This document shows, piece by piece, positions 1-9,020 of a DNA stretch of 64,000 nucleotides. The translations under genes and the position numbers were made by a program. The stretch's first letter is position 1, and each line of letters begins with the position of its first letter. The notes under the pieces were generated by a model. That model had not been told where the DNA came from and made no database searches. It saw nothing but the letters and a program-made list of their open reading frames with translations. The DNA lies in contig NZ_CP084992.1 of assembly GCF_044793635.1 (NCBI RefSeq), forward strand, positions 496,001 through 560,000, read 5' to 3'. The DNA is from Virgibacillus_F necropolis_A (lineage in GTDB: Bacteria; Bacillota; Bacilli; Bacillales; Amphibacillaceae).

Positions 1-701
1 GCAGCCTGTTGCATATTATGCGTTACAATAACAATGCTGTATTCCTTTTTCAGCTCTTGAACTAATTCCTCCACCTTTAAAGTGGAAATCGGATCTAACG
101 CTGATGTTGGTTCATCCATTAAAATAACTTCTGGTTCAATTGCTAAACATCTTGCTATGCATAAGCGTTGTTGTTGTCCACCAGATAACCCAAACGCATT
201 TTCACCTAATCGGTCTTTTACTTCATCCCAAAGAGCTGCGCCTTTTAAACTTTTTTCTACAATTTCATCTAGAACTTTTTTCTTTTTAACGCCATGAATT
301 TTTGGACCGTAAGCAACGTTTTCATAAATTGATTTTGGAAAGGGATTAGGTTTTTGAAATACCATCCCAACATTCGTCCTAAGTTCCTCCACCTTATACC
401 TAGGGTCAAAGATATTCTGATCTTTATAGATAATACTTCCAGCCATATTTACAGATGGAACCAATTCCACCATCCGGTTTAGCGCCTTAATAAATGTTGA
501 CTTACCACAACCTGATGGGCCTATTATAGCTGTTACCTGATTAGCTGGAATGTCAAATTGGAGCTCCTGTAGTGCTTGTTTTTCACCATACCAAAGATTG
601 AAGTTTTGTACGGAATAAATAATTTTACTTTCTGAATCTACATCTGAATCCATCATTCCTATAATAGGAACCCGTCTCTCATCTTTTACCTTACTCATCA
701 T
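1..701 (-). CDS. pstB: Phosphate ABC transporter ATP-binding protein PstB (3' part outside window)
   Basis: ATPase that powers high-affinity phosphate import together with PstC, PstA and PstS on the inner face of the membrane. About 233 codons are visible and the C-terminus runs off the left edge. Walker A (GPSGCGKST) is at residues 61-69, followed by the Q-loop region (VFQKPNPFP), the signature LSGGQQQRL and Walker B (VILMDEPTSALDP). The start is the first of two adjacent ATGs, with AAGGAGG five bases upstream. It lies 14 bp after pstA, so it is cotranscribed with it. B. subtilis has two pstB copies; the second would lie outside the window. Confidence 0.96.
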   Translation of the reverse strand, partial: MMSKVKDERRVPIIGMMDSDVDSESKIIYSVQNFNLWYGEKQALQELQFDIPANQVTAIIGPSGCGKSTFIKALNRMVELVPSVNMAGSIIYKDQNIFDPRYKVEELRTNVGMVFQKPNPFPKSIYENVAYGPKIHGVKKKKVLDEIVEKSLKGAALWDEVKDRLGENAFGLSGGQQQRLCIARCLAIEPEVILMDEPTSALDPISTLKVEELVQELKKEYSIVIVTHNMQQA

Positions 702-715
702 GCAGGCCTCCTTGT

Positions 716-1594
716 TTAGTACCTTTTAGAAAACTTATTTCTGATAAATACTGCTATCGAATTCATAATGATTAACATAATCAGCAGCACAATTATCCCT
801 GCTGCTGCTGCATATTGAAACTCTTCTTGTGGTCTGCTAGTCCAATTAAAGATTTGAATAGGCATTACAGTGAACCCGGACCATACGTTCTCTGGTAAAT
901 ATGCTATAAAAGTCAATGCACCAATCATCAACAATGGGGCCGTTTCACCTATTGCCCGGGATAATGCTAGAATACCTCCCGTTAAAATACCTGGAATCGC
1001 TGCGGGAAGCACAATTCTTCGTATGGTTTGCCATTTTGTAGCCCCCATTGCATATGATGCTTCGTATTGCTCATTCGGAATCGAACGTATGGCTTCTTGA
1101 GCTGCTACCACGATGATAGGTAGGATTAACAAACTCATTGTCAAACCACCTGCCATAATACTTCGCCCCATTTCAAGTAGTCTTACAAAAATGGTTAATC
1201 CCAGCAAACCAAAGACTATTGAAGGCACACCTGCAAGATTAGAAATATTTATTTGAATAAAGCGAGTCCACCTGTTTTTTTTAGCGTATTCCTCTAGATA
1301 AATTGCTGTACCAACACCCAAAATAAGTGAAACTGGGGCTGTTACTGCCATTAACCAAAGTGACCCAACTATAGCAGCCTTAATTCCAGCTTCCTCAGGA
1401 AATCTTGACGCAAAACTGGTAAGGAATCCCCAGTCTAAATAGCCAACTCCTTGTGTGAAAACGCGATATAAAAGAGTTGCTAAGACTACAATCCCAAATA
1501 GAGTAGCAAGAAAGAACAACCATTTAATAATATGATTTTTTGCTAATCGTTTTCCTGTTGTATTTCTAACAGCCTCTTTATTAATTAAACTCAT
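716..1594 (-). CDS. pstA: Phosphate ABC transporter permease PstA
   Basis: One of the two membrane permease subunits of the Pst phosphate importer. The 292-residue protein has a cytosolic N-terminus, about six hydrophobic segments, and the EAA loop typical of binding-protein-dependent permeases (EASYAMGATKWQTIRRIVLP) that contacts PstB. It begins two bases after pstC ends, the usual tight pstSCAB packing. The family is certain. PstA rather than PstC follows from its order in the operon and from its similarity to the PstA type. Confidence 0.95.
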   Translation of the reverse strand: MSLINKEAVRNTTGKRLAKNHIIKWLFFLATLFGIVVLATLLYRVFTQGVGYLDWGFLTSFASRFPEEAGIKAAIVGSLWLMAVTAPVSLILGVGTAIYLEEYAKKNRWTRFIQINISNLAGVPSIVFGLLGLTIFVRLLEMGRSIMAGGLTMSLLILPIIVVAAQEAIRSIPNEQYEASYAMGATKWQTIRRIVLPAAIPGILTGGILALSRAIGETAPLLMIGALTFIAYLPENVWSGFTVMPIQIFNWTSRPQEEFQYAAAAGIIVLLIMLIIMNSIAVFIRNKFSKRY

Positions 1595-1595
1595 T

Positions 1596-2525
1596 TTAAT
1601 ATTCCTCCCTAAAACGACGAGAAATGTATTGTGCTAATAAATTCATTAATAGTGTGAAAACAAATAGGGTCATACCAACTGCATAAATACTATAGTAAAT
1701 GGTTGATCCATAGCCCGCATCGCCAAGACTAATCTGTACAATATATGCTGTCATCGTTTGAATGGATTCCGTTACATCTAATGTAAGCTTTGGTGTAGAA
1801 CCAGCTGCAACGGCAACAATCATTGTTTCTCCAATCGCACGAGAAATTCCTAAAACAAATGAAGCGATTATACCTGAAAGTGCCGCTGGCAGTACTACTT
1901 TTAATGCTACTTCAAACCTTGTCGATCCCATAGCATATGCACCTTCACGCATTGAATTTGGAACTGAACTCATTGCATCCTCTGATAATGAAGCAATCAT
2001 TGGAATAATCATAATCCCAACAACAATACCTGGACTTAGTGCGTTGAAAATAGGTAATTCCGGTATAAAGTTCTTCAATAAAGGTGTAACAAATGTTAAT
2101 GCGAAGAAACCATAAACAATCGTAGGCACACCTGCCAAAACTTCTAATATTGGTTTAATTATTTTTCTGGTTTTTGCCGAAGCATACTCACTTAAATAAA
2201 TAGCTGATGCTAAACCAATTGGAATGGAGACCGCCATTGCTATTACTGTAATTAGTAACGTACCTGATACTAATGACATAATGCCATAGGATGAATCCTC
2301 ATCAGAAAATGGATACCACTCTGTACTAGTAATAAATTCCATAAACGGTACTCTATTAAAGAAGGTAATTGTTTCTACCAGTAATGTAAAAACTATGCCC
2401 ACAGTTGTTAAAACAGAAATAATAGCACATAACAAAAAGATTAATGGTGCTACCTTCTCAGAAAATTGTAGTAGAGAACGATTAGATTTGTTTTCTTTAA
2501 TCATATCTCGAACAGACTTTGACAT
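1596..2525 (-). CDS. pstC: Phosphate ABC transporter permease PstC
   Basis: Second permease subunit of the Pst importer, which pairs with PstA in the cytoplasmic membrane. The protein starts MSKSVRDMIKENK; this ATG has AAGGAGGA about eight bases upstream, whereas a longer reading from 2597 has no such site. The 309 residues contain about six membrane spans and the EAA loop (EGAYAMGSTRFEVALKVVLP). It lies between pstS and pstA. Confidence 0.95.
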   Translation of the reverse strand: MSKSVRDMIKENKSNRSLLQFSEKVAPLIFLLCAIISVLTTVGIVFTLLVETITFFNRVPFMEFITSTEWYPFSDEDSSYGIMSLVSGTLLITVIAMAVSIPIGLASAIYLSEYASAKTRKIIKPILEVLAGVPTIVYGFFALTFVTPLLKNFIPELPIFNALSPGIVVGIMIIPMIASLSEDAMSSVPNSMREGAYAMGSTRFEVALKVVLPAALSGIIASFVLGISRAIGETMIVAVAAGSTPKLTLDVTESIQTMTAYIVQISLGDAGYGSTIYYSIYAVGMTLFVFTLLMNLLAQYISRRFREEY

Positions 2526-2625
2526 AAATACGATCCTCCTTGAAAAAAACACAGGAATGTGAGGAAATGTTCTGTACGGAACCTTCCTCACACTCAAATC
2601 TAGCTATTCATTTTGTTACTTCCAT

Positions 2626-3570
2626 CTATTTACCTGCTATTTCATCTAACTTTTTAAGTTGCTCTTTATAAACACTATCTGGTAGAGCCACATAACCAAC
2701 AGCTTCTGCCATTTCCCCAGCGTTTTTAAGTGTATATTTTGCAAAATCATATACAGTTTCATCTTTTAACGCTTCATGTTTCACATAAATATACAACGGT
2801 CTTGATAATGGTTCATATTCACCAGATTGTATTGTTTCTTGACTTGGTGTTACTGCCTTACCATCTTGATTAACAATTGGAACAATTTTTAATTCATCCT
2901 TATTTTCTAGATAATAGGCGAATCCAAAGTATCCTATACCGTGCTTCGTTCCGGTTACCCCTTGAACTAGTACGTTATCATCCTCAGATAGAGCAGCATC
3001 TTTACGGATTTGTTCGCCTTCTAATACTACTTCATCAAAATAATCAAATGTACCAGAGTCAGCACCTGGACTAAAGAACTTGATTTCTTCTTCAGGCCAT
3101 CCTTCTCGAACGTCGGCCCATGTTTTAACATCACTGCTTTCAGACCACATCTTATTTAATTCTTCAATTGTTAATTGATCTACCCAATCATTTTCTTTAT
3201 TCACAACTACTGACAAACCGTCAAGAGCCACTTTAAATTCTGTAAATTCAATTCCCGCTTCTTCAAGTGCCTGTTTCTCTTCTTCTTTAATTGGTCTAGA
3301 TGCATTTGAAATGTGTGTTTCTCCGGCAATAAACTTTTCAAATCCGCCTCCAGTTCCAGAAACACCGATTGTTGCCTTTACTTCTGGATTAGCAGCAGAA
3401 TATTCTTCAGCAACTGCTTCCATTATTGGGAATACTGTAGATGACCCGTCTACCATTACTTTTTTGGAGCTTTCTCCAGCTGCACTACTACCGTCACCAT
3501 TTCCGCATGCAGCAGTAAAAATAACTAGTAATGACATAAGCACTGCAATTACTATTTTCCTAGATTTCAT
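2626..3570 (-). CDS. pstS: Phosphate-binding lipoprotein PstS
   Basis: Extracytoplasmic receptor that captures phosphate and delivers it to PstCA. The N-terminus has a lipoprotein signal peptide with the lipid-attachment Cys at residue 22 (TAACG). The mature part carries phosphate-binding loop sequences DGSSTVFP and SGTGGGF and a later SPGADSGTFDYF stretch. I start at the ATG at 3570, preceded by GGGGGG; an in-frame TTG at 3585 sits inside that ribosome-binding region. First gene of the pst operon and directly downstream of a Pho box, so probably induced by phosphate starvation through PhoP. Confidence 0.96.
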   Translation of the reverse strand: MKSRKIVIAVLMSLLVIFTAACGNGDGSSAAGESSKKVMVDGSSTVFPIMEAVAEEYSAANPEVKATIGVSGTGGGFEKFIAGETHISNASRPIKEEEKQALEEAGIEFTEFKVALDGLSVVVNKENDWVDQLTIEELNKMWSESSDVKTWADVREGWPEEEIKFFSPGADSGTFDYFDEVVLEGEQIRKDAALSEDDNVLVQGVTGTKHGIGYFGFAYYLENKDELKIVPIVNQDGKAVTPSQETIQSGEYEPLSRPLYIYVKHEALKDETVYDFAKYTLKNAGEMAEAVGYVALPDSVYKEQLKKLDEIAGK

Positions 3571-3626
3571 CTTAATGCCCCCCAAATGATTGTTATTACC
3601 TTACAATTCATATTGTACAAGGGCAT

Positions 3627-3665
3627 TGTTAAGCTAGTATTAATTCAAAGTAAAGGTTATGTAAA
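3627..3665 (-). promoter_or_regulatory. Pho box: four PhoP repeats upstream of pstS
   Basis: Read on the minus strand this is TTTACA, TTTACT, TTAATA and TTAACA, each separated by exactly five bases (11-bp period). That is the B. subtilis PhoP recognition arrangement (TT(A/C/T)A(C/T)A-like repeats). It lies 57-95 bp ahead of the pstS start, the expected place for activation under phosphate limitation. Confidence 0.8.
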
Positions 3666-3688
3666 TTTGATTTCAGTTCAACAAAAAA

Positions 3689-3720
3689 ATCCTAAACTGC
3701 TGGATTAGCAATTTAGGATT
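3689..3720 (-). terminator. Intrinsic terminator after pbpA
   Basis: Inverted repeat AATCCTAAATTGCT / AGCAGTTTAGGATT with a short loop, followed on the minus strand by a run of seven T. It sits directly behind the pbpA stop and separates pbpA from the pst promoter. Confidence 0.85.
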
Positions 3721-3728
3721 TTTTTCTA

Positions 3729-5816
3729 TTATTCTGTTTCGGTTCCTTCATTTTGTTCTTCATTACGTTTTTCTTTTAGATTGAAGTACGTATCTAATAT
3801 CTTTTCACCGATAACATCATTTAAATGATAAGAATTATTTATACCAGTATTCGGTACAATAATCGCAAATGCTACCTCTGGATTATCATAAGGAGCGTAG
3901 CCAATTAAGTTTAAATTCAACGTATCAGCGGAGTCTACAATAACTCCATTTTCTCTTTTATAGTATTTATTTTGGGCAGTACCAGTTTTACCAGCTGAAG
4001 TATATTCTTTATCAGCAAAGTAACTATACGCTGTCCCGCCTGGTACTTGAAATGCTCTTCTGAAACCTTCTTGAACACGTTCGATTAAATTTTGGTCCAT
4101 AGTTACTCGATTTAATACCTCGGTGTTCAAACTCTTATATACAGGTCCAAGCTTATCTTCGTACGGTGTTGGTTTACGAATCGTCTTCGCAAAGCTAGGC
4201 TGAACACGGTATCCATCATTGGCAATCGTTGATACGTATTGCGCTAACTGCATTGTGGTATACGTATCATACTGACCAATAGCAAAGTCTAATATTAGAC
4301 CACCTATCTTACTGGATCCTTCATATCCGGAAGATTCGTACGGATAATCAACTCCTGTTGGAACACCTAAACCGAACTGGCTATAGTAGTTTCTCAAATT
4401 CGTAAATGAGGATGGATCATATTGAAGCTTTTGACCATGTTCATAGTTGAAATCACCAGCCATCCGCATCGCAATGTAAAACATGTATACGTTTGATGAT
4501 TCTTGTAATGCAGAAAGATCATCCATCCAACCTAGTGCACCACCTGTGTACGAGCTTTTTTCAGGCGTTCCAGCAATTTTAATTGGAGCATCATAGAAGC
4601 TTTGACCAGGTTCTATGACCCCTGATTCATAACCAGCCAAAACAGTCGCGCCTTTAACGGTAGATCCGGCTCTATGTGCTGCATACATCGTGTTATATGC
4701 AACATTTGAAAAATCATTAGTATCACGATTGTACTTTTGTCCAGAAACGGCTAACAACTCGCCCGTTTGTGGGTCCATTACGACTGCGTATGCTTCACTT
4801 AAATAAGGATTTGGATGTTGATATATTGTTTTTTTTAATTCCTCACGCAGAATTTGATCAACCTTTTTTTGAAACTCCATATCAATGGATAAAATAAGGT
4901 CCTTACCTCGTTCACCTTCGACCACAACTTCTGAGTCAACTACTAATCCATCTTTATTCGTTGTATATTGAATCTGTTCTTTTCTACCTCTAAGAATGCT
5001 TTCATATTCTGCTTCCAACCCACTTGTACCTACTCGGTCATTACGACTATAGCCTCGTGTAATGTAGAAATCTTCTTTTTCCTTAGGAATCCCTTGTTCT
5101 CTTGATGTTATGGAACCGAAGATGCTCCTTAAAGTTTCATCATATGGATGTGTTCTCTTCCAGTCAGTTGTTGCATTTATCCCTGGAAGTTCGTCTAAAT
5201 GTTCTGCAACTCTTGCATATTCCTTAGGTGTCACATCCTCATTTTTAACAATATGAGGAGTAAGCGAATAAGCCTTATCTAGTTCCTTTTTAATATTTAT
5301 AACTTCTTTTTGTTCCTTGGTAAATCCACTTGCTTCCTTTTCAGTTATTCGATCGAGAATCGTTTGGTACTCTTCTCCAGTATCCAGCTTTTCAATTTCT
5401 TTTTTGGTAATACGACTTTTAGCTTCATCTTCATGTATTAAATACCAAAACTCTTTTTTATTTCGTAATGACAGTTCGTCTTTCTCTGGGACCATATTTA
5501 TATAAGGTGCCAGTTTTTTGGCGACTTTCAAACGATCTTCTGCAGTTGTTCCTTTTGCAGGTGTATATGTAATCGCATATAATGGTTTATTACCTACAAC
5601 TACATTATGATTACGATCTAAAACTCTTCCCCTTGGTACCGGAATCTTTGTTTTATCTTTTATTGTTCGGTTAACTTCTTCCTGATAATCTTCTCCATTT
5701 AAAATTTGAACTACCCCTAGTTGCAAAATTAATGTAGAAAACAATAAAAACACTACAAAGAATAATATATTTAAACGAAAGGGAAGTTGTGCTTTCTTCT
5801 TTTTCTTTTTAACCAT
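3729..5816 (-). CDS. pbpA: Class B penicillin-binding protein (PbpA/PBP2 type transpeptidase)
   Basis: Transpeptidase that crosslinks peptidoglycan during lateral wall growth, anchored by one N-terminal membrane span (about residues 14-38) after a lysine-rich tail. The PBP dimer domain follows, then the transpeptidase domain with the three active-site motifs: STVK (nucleophile Ser385), SSN (440-442) and KTGT (610-613). The 695 residues are typical of B. subtilis PbpA/PbpH. The neighbours yqgE, sodA and pst are the same as around B. subtilis pbpA, which favours that name. PbpH cannot be excluded from sequence alone. Confidence 0.93.
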   Translation of the reverse strand: MVKKKKKKAQLPFRLNILFFVVFLLFSTLILQLGVVQILNGEDYQEEVNRTIKDKTKIPVPRGRVLDRNHNVVVGNKPLYAITYTPAKGTTAEDRLKVAKKLAPYINMVPEKDELSLRNKKEFWYLIHEDEAKSRITKKEIEKLDTGEEYQTILDRITEKEASGFTKEQKEVINIKKELDKAYSLTPHIVKNEDVTPKEYARVAEHLDELPGINATTDWKRTHPYDETLRSIFGSITSREQGIPKEKEDFYITRGYSRNDRVGTSGLEAEYESILRGRKEQIQYTTNKDGLVVDSEVVVEGERGKDLILSIDMEFQKKVDQILREELKKTIYQHPNPYLSEAYAVVMDPQTGELLAVSGQKYNRDTNDFSNVAYNTMYAAHRAGSTVKGATVLAGYESGVIEPGQSFYDAPIKIAGTPEKSSYTGGALGWMDDLSALQESSNVYMFYIAMRMAGDFNYEHGQKLQYDPSSFTNLRNYYSQFGLGVPTGVDYPYESSGYEGSSKIGGLILDFAIGQYDTYTTMQLAQYVSTIANDGYRVQPSFAKTIRKPTPYEDKLGPVYKSLNTEVLNRVTMDQNLIERVQEGFRRAFQVPGGTAYSYFADKEYTSAGKTGTAQNKYYKRENGVIVDSADTLNLNLIGYAPYDNPEVAFAIIVPNTGINNSYHLNDVIGEKILDTYFNLKEKRNEEQNEGTETE

Positions 5817-5897
5817 ACGTCTCTCCCTTTTTTACAAAAGCATGTTAAATTAATTACATTTTATTATAACATTTAACAAGCAACTTTCTAACCAATA

Positions 5898-7169
5898 TCA
5901 TCGATTTTTTTCATCAGGGAGCTCTTCTTTTTTCATAACTTCATCATTATCATTCGTAACTAAGTAGATATCTTTTATAAAAAAGTAAATAAATATGTGC
6001 CCCGCACCAAATGTAACTAATAAAATTGGAATAACTATTTCAGGTGCGAAAAATGTTACAGCCAGTAAAAAGATGGTAATGGATGCTACTCTACCTGCAT
6101 TGACATATAATTCACGTACAACGATATATTCTATACGTAAATCCCTTGCTCTCCATGCCTTTCCAATTACATCATAAGTTAATGATGCGTAAGGAACGTT
6201 AATGATTGGGTACGCAATTCCAATCACTACTGCATAAACGATTAAAATTGTATAACTTACATTAAAGATAATAATATACACAGATAGATAAAGAATCAGC
6301 GCCCCAACTAAAATTGCCTTCTTTCGTAAATTGGGTTTGATGAACTTTGTTGCCAGAAAATAAAATATAAAGGAAAGGCCTGACAAAAATAAATTAAACA
6401 TCCCTAGGGCAAGTTCGCTACCAGTAGCGATAAATACCCAAATCGCAATTACGAATAAAAATATTCCTTCTCTAAATCCTTGAAAAACATGTGCATATAA
6501 TATCTTCTTCCAATTCTTATTGTGTTTTCTTTCATGTAAAATACGTCTGAAATGATAGGCTCCTTCTGCCTTTCTTTTACTAAGAAAAAAACTACAAATC
6601 ACAGCTCCAATAAACATTAAAAAGGAAACTGTAAATATAGTTTTGTAACCAAAATTCTGATCCATATTTGCAATAATAATACCTGCAATTAATGGACCAA
6701 TCATTCCACCGAATGATTGTAAAACGCCTAAGAATCCGTTAAATACATCACGTGTATCGGGTTCCGTGATCTCAAATGTCAACAAATTGAACGCTAGCCA
6801 GTAAAAGCCAAAACCAATACCTAATAGACCTCCTAGAAAAATATGAAAGGAAGCAGCTGAATCTCCTATAAATAAAACGCTCAAAAAAAATAGAGATAAG
6901 AAAGTTACCCCTAGTCGCAATACAATAATTCGATCAACTTTTTTTGCCATTTTTCCAGCAATCACAAATGTAATAGGCTGAAAAATATATATTCCTAAGT
7001 TATATAGGGCAATTGTTTCATAATCCCCAGATTGTTTCCATAAGTATATGTTTACAAAGGTGTTAGATAAAAATAATCCTAAGGAGTATAGACCACCTAT
7101 TACTAACAAAAATGTTAAGTCTTTATTTTCTTTTATTTTATAAATTATATGTTCTTTATATGTTTGCAT
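5898..7169 (-). CDS. yqgE: MFS-type permease YqgE
   Basis: Integral membrane protein of about 423 residues with roughly 12 hydrophobic segments in two blocks of six. The basic loop between spans 2 and 3 (GKMAKKVDR) fits the major facilitator superfamily. Substrate unknown. It lies between sodA and pbpA exactly as yqgE does in B. subtilis. The ATG at 7169 with AGGAGGAG nine bases upstream is preferred over the in-frame TTG two codons earlier, which is too close to that site. Confidence 0.85.
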   Translation of the reverse strand: MQTYKEHIIYKIKENKDLTFLLVIGGLYSLGLFLSNTFVNIYLWKQSGDYETIALYNLGIYIFQPITFVIAGKMAKKVDRIIVLRLGVTFLSLFFLSVLFIGDSAASFHIFLGGLLGIGFGFYWLAFNLLTFEITEPDTRDVFNGFLGVLQSFGGMIGPLIAGIIIANMDQNFGYKTIFTVSFLMFIGAVICSFFLSKRKAEGAYHFRRILHERKHNKNWKKILYAHVFQGFREGIFLFVIAIWVFIATGSELALGMFNLFLSGLSFIFYFLATKFIKPNLRKKAILVGALILYLSVYIIIFNVSYTILIVYAVVIGIAYPIINVPYASLTYDVIGKAWRARDLRIEYIVVRELYVNAGRVASITIFLLAVTFFAPEIVIPILLVTFGAGHIFIYFFIKDIYLVTNDNDEVMKKEELPDEKNR

Positions 7170-7256
7170 AGTCAATTGCTCCTCCTGCGTTCAACTATTA
7201 GTTTGAACAATTCATGCTTAGATATGCAAACAGTTTTAGTTATAGAGCATGAAAAA

Positions 7257-7278
7257 GCGCAGGGAAATCACCCTGCGC
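7257..7278 (-). terminator. Intrinsic terminator after sodA
   Basis: Perfect 8-bp stem GCGCAGGG / CCCTGCGC with a 6-base loop, followed on the minus strand by TTTTT. It lies just behind the sodA stop. Confidence 0.9.
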
Positions 7279-7297
7279 CTCACCAGTAAAGCATTTA

Positions 7298-7909
7298 TTA
7301 TTTAGCTTCGTTATAGTTTTTTGTAACTTCATCCCAGTTCACTACATTCCAGAATGCTGAAACATAATCAGGACGTTTGTTTTGATATTTAAGGTAATAA
7401 GCATGCTCCCAAACATCTAGCCCTAGGACTGGAGTTTTCCCATCCATTAATGGACTGTCTTGATTTGGCGTGCTTGTTACTTCAAGTTCACCTTTATTTA
7501 CTACTAGCCAAGCCCAACCTGATCCGAAACGAGTCTTAGCCGCATTTTCAAATTCTCCCTTAAACTTCTCAAGGCTTCCGAATTTACTATTAATTTTATC
7601 CGCTAATTCACCAGAAGGTTCACCGCCGCCATTTGGTGAAAGAACTTTCCAGAACAAGCTGTGATTTACATGACCGCCACCATTGTTGCGGACAGCAGTA
7701 CGAACATTTTCTGGTACAGCATCTAGATTTGATACTAAGTCATCCAAAGACTTGCTCTGTAGATCAGCATGTCCTTCTAAAGCACCATTTAATTTTGTTA
7801 CATAAGTATTGTGATGCTTAGTATGATGAATATTCATCGTTTCTTTATCAATTGTTGGTTCTAAAGCATCGTACGCATAAGGTAATTCTGGTAATTCAAA
7901 TTTAGCCAT
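7298..7909 (-). CDS. sodA: Superoxide dismutase [Mn] SodA
   Basis: Converts superoxide to hydrogen peroxide and oxygen in the cytoplasm. The 203-residue protein has all four metal ligands of the Mn/Fe family: His28 (in IHHTKHH), His83 (in VNHSLFW), and Asp165 and His169 (in DVWEHAYY). The GGG-HVNHSLFW and WAWLV segments fit the manganese type, although cambialistic use cannot be ruled out. Strong ribosome-binding site (GAAGGAGG) before the ATG. Monocistronic to judge from the terminator behind it. Confidence 0.97.
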   Translation of the reverse strand: MAKFELPELPYAYDALEPTIDKETMNIHHTKHHNTYVTKLNGALEGHADLQSKSLDDLVSNLDAVPENVRTAVRNNGGGHVNHSLFWKVLSPNGGGEPSGELADKINSKFGSLEKFKGEFENAAKTRFGSGWAWLVVNKGELEVTSTPNQDSPLMDGKTPVLGLDVWEHAYYLKYQNKRPDYVSAFWNVVNWDEVTKNYNEAK

Positions 7910-8103
7910 TACTAAATTCCTCCTTCAATAAGTATGTTAATAAAAAGGATTGAAAATTCAACCTTTTAAAGCAAGATTATCAGAGCTTTGTACGACATGC
8001 AAATTATATGCATATATTTACAATTATAAGTTCAAAGCACCTTAATTACTATTTCACAAAAATAAAATTTAAAACATCTTATTACTTTGGTGAGAAATAA
8101 AAA

Positions 8104-8136
8104 ATCAGATTGCCGAGATAATCTCAACAACCTGAT
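8104..8136 (-). terminator. Terminator of the tRNA cluster
   Basis: On the minus strand ATCAGGTTG and CAATCTGAT pair (one G-U), enclosing a TTGAGA/TCTCGG inner stem, followed by TTTTTT. It lies 11 bp after tRNA-Phe, the last gene of the cluster. Confidence 0.85.
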
Positions 8137-8146
8137 CTACAAAAGA

Positions 8147-8219
8147 TGGCTCAGGACGGAATCGAACCGCCGACACAAGGATTTTCAGTCCTTTGCTCTA
8201 CCGACTGAGCTACTGAGCC
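8147..8219 (-). tRNA. tRNA-Phe (GAA)
   Basis: Cloverleaf with acceptor GGCTCAG/CTGAGCC, D-arm TAGCTCAGTCGGTAGAGC, anticodon loop CTGAAAA (anticodon GAA) and T-loop GTTCGATTC. Discriminator A; CCA is not encoded (TCT follows). Last of six tRNAs transcribed leftward. Confidence 0.97.
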
Positions 8220-8233
8220 TTTTAAAATATGTA

Positions 8234-8326
8234 TGGAGGAGGAAGAGGGATTCGAACCCCCGCGGGCTTTGACACCCCTGTCGGTTTTCAAGACCGATCC
8301 CTTCAGCCAGACTTGGGTATTCCTCC
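8234..8326 (-). tRNA. tRNA-Ser (TGA)
   Basis: Class II tRNA with a long variable arm, acceptor GGAGGAA/TTCCTCC and anticodon loop CTTGAAA (anticodon TGA). The base after the acceptor is T and is followed by an encoded CCA, so the discriminator would be U73. As I recall, bacterial serine tRNAs normally have G73. Confidence 0.94.
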
Positions 8327-8338
8327 GTACTATATAAA

Positions 8339-8415
8339 TGGTGGACCCTGCAGGACTCGAACCTGCGACCGATCGGTTATGAGCCGATAGCTCTAACCAG
8401 CTGAGCTAAGGGTCC
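8339..8415 (-). tRNA. tRNA-Ile (CAT, lysidine type)
   Basis: Acceptor GGACCCT/AGGGTCC, discriminator A and encoded CCA. The anticodon loop is CTCATAA. The CAT anticodon could mean Met, but loop CTCATAA, variable region and acceptor match the minor isoleucine tRNA whose C34 is changed to lysidine. The true elongator Met tRNA is two genes upstream. Confidence 0.85.
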
Positions 8416-8420
8416 TTTTA

Positions 8421-8497
8421 TGGGGCGACCGGTGGGGATCGAACCCACGCGTGCCGGAACCACAATCCGGTGCGTTAACCACTTCGCCACGATCGCC
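8421..8497 (-). tRNA. tRNA-His (GTG)
   Basis: Anticodon loop TTGTGGT (anticodon GTG). Acceptor GCGATCG pairs with CGGTCGC, with an encoded extra 5' G (G-1) opposite discriminator C73, the identity mark of histidine tRNA. CCA is encoded. Confidence 0.96.
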
Positions 8498-8526
8498 ATA
8501 AAGGAAAATTTCTTACAATATAAAAT

Positions 8527-8603
8527 TGGTAGCGGCGGAGGGGATCGAACCCCCGACCTCACGGGTATGAACCGTACGCTCTCGCCAGCTGAGCTACACC
8601 GCC
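8527..8603 (-). tRNA. tRNA-Met (CAT, elongator)
   Basis: Starts GGCGGTGTAGCTCAGCTGG with anticodon loop TTCATAC (anticodon CAT), T-arm GGGGGTTCGATCCCC, discriminator A and encoded CCA. The sequence closely matches the Bacillus elongator methionine tRNA. It lacks the three consecutive G-C pairs that mark the initiator anticodon stem. Confidence 0.93.
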
Positions 8604-8606
8604 ATA

Positions 8607-8681
8607 TGGCTCCACAGGTAGGATTCGAACCTACGACCGATCGGTTAACAGCCGATAGCTCTACCACTGAGCTACTGTGGA
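8607..8681 (-). tRNA. tRNA-Asn (GTT)
   Basis: Acceptor TCCACAG/CTGTGGA, discriminator G, encoded CCA and anticodon loop CTGTTAA (anticodon GTT). First gene of the cluster in transcription order. Confidence 0.96.
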
Positions 8682-8783
8682 ATAATCTAAAATAGTGAAT
8701 CATAATTGTACAATCTAACTTGTCCCGTTCACATTAATTTATTGCTCTGCGAATATGTAAAGAATTAACAAGCGACGAAATAT

Positions 8784-8812
8784 AATTTATCATGTACAAG
8801 ATAATCTGTCAA
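8784..8812 (-). promoter_or_regulatory. Probable sigma-A promoter of the tRNA cluster
   Basis: On the minus strand a consensus -35 TTGACA (8807-8812) is 17 bases from a -10 TAAATT (8784-8789), about 100 bp ahead of tRNA-Asn. Only candidate seen between the cluster and the repeats further upstream. Confidence 0.6.
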
Positions 8813-9020
8813 TATATTTTGCAAAAAAATTTAAAAAAGCTTTATTACTGCCCTTTCGAACGACATTATTAACTATAGCACTTTTACTAATATATTTCAA
8901 TTAAAATTCCTATTTTTTGTATAAAAAAGAGATTAACGGGTTCCGTTCCTACCACAAACATTAAAAATGTAATGAAAACGACCATAAAATTGCATGCTAA
9001 TATGACACTTATTATTTTCG

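Noticed and set aside
7920..8090. Promoter for sodA
   Set aside because: TATAAT-like hexamers exist in the AT-rich leader, but none has a convincing -35 at proper spacing, so no site is claimed.
8377..8703. Open reading frames on both strands (also 8420-8695) across the tRNA cluster
   Set aside because: They lie wholly over tRNA genes, and the translated text (for example VGSNPTCG, FEPTTDRL) is the well-known false translation of tRNA arms.
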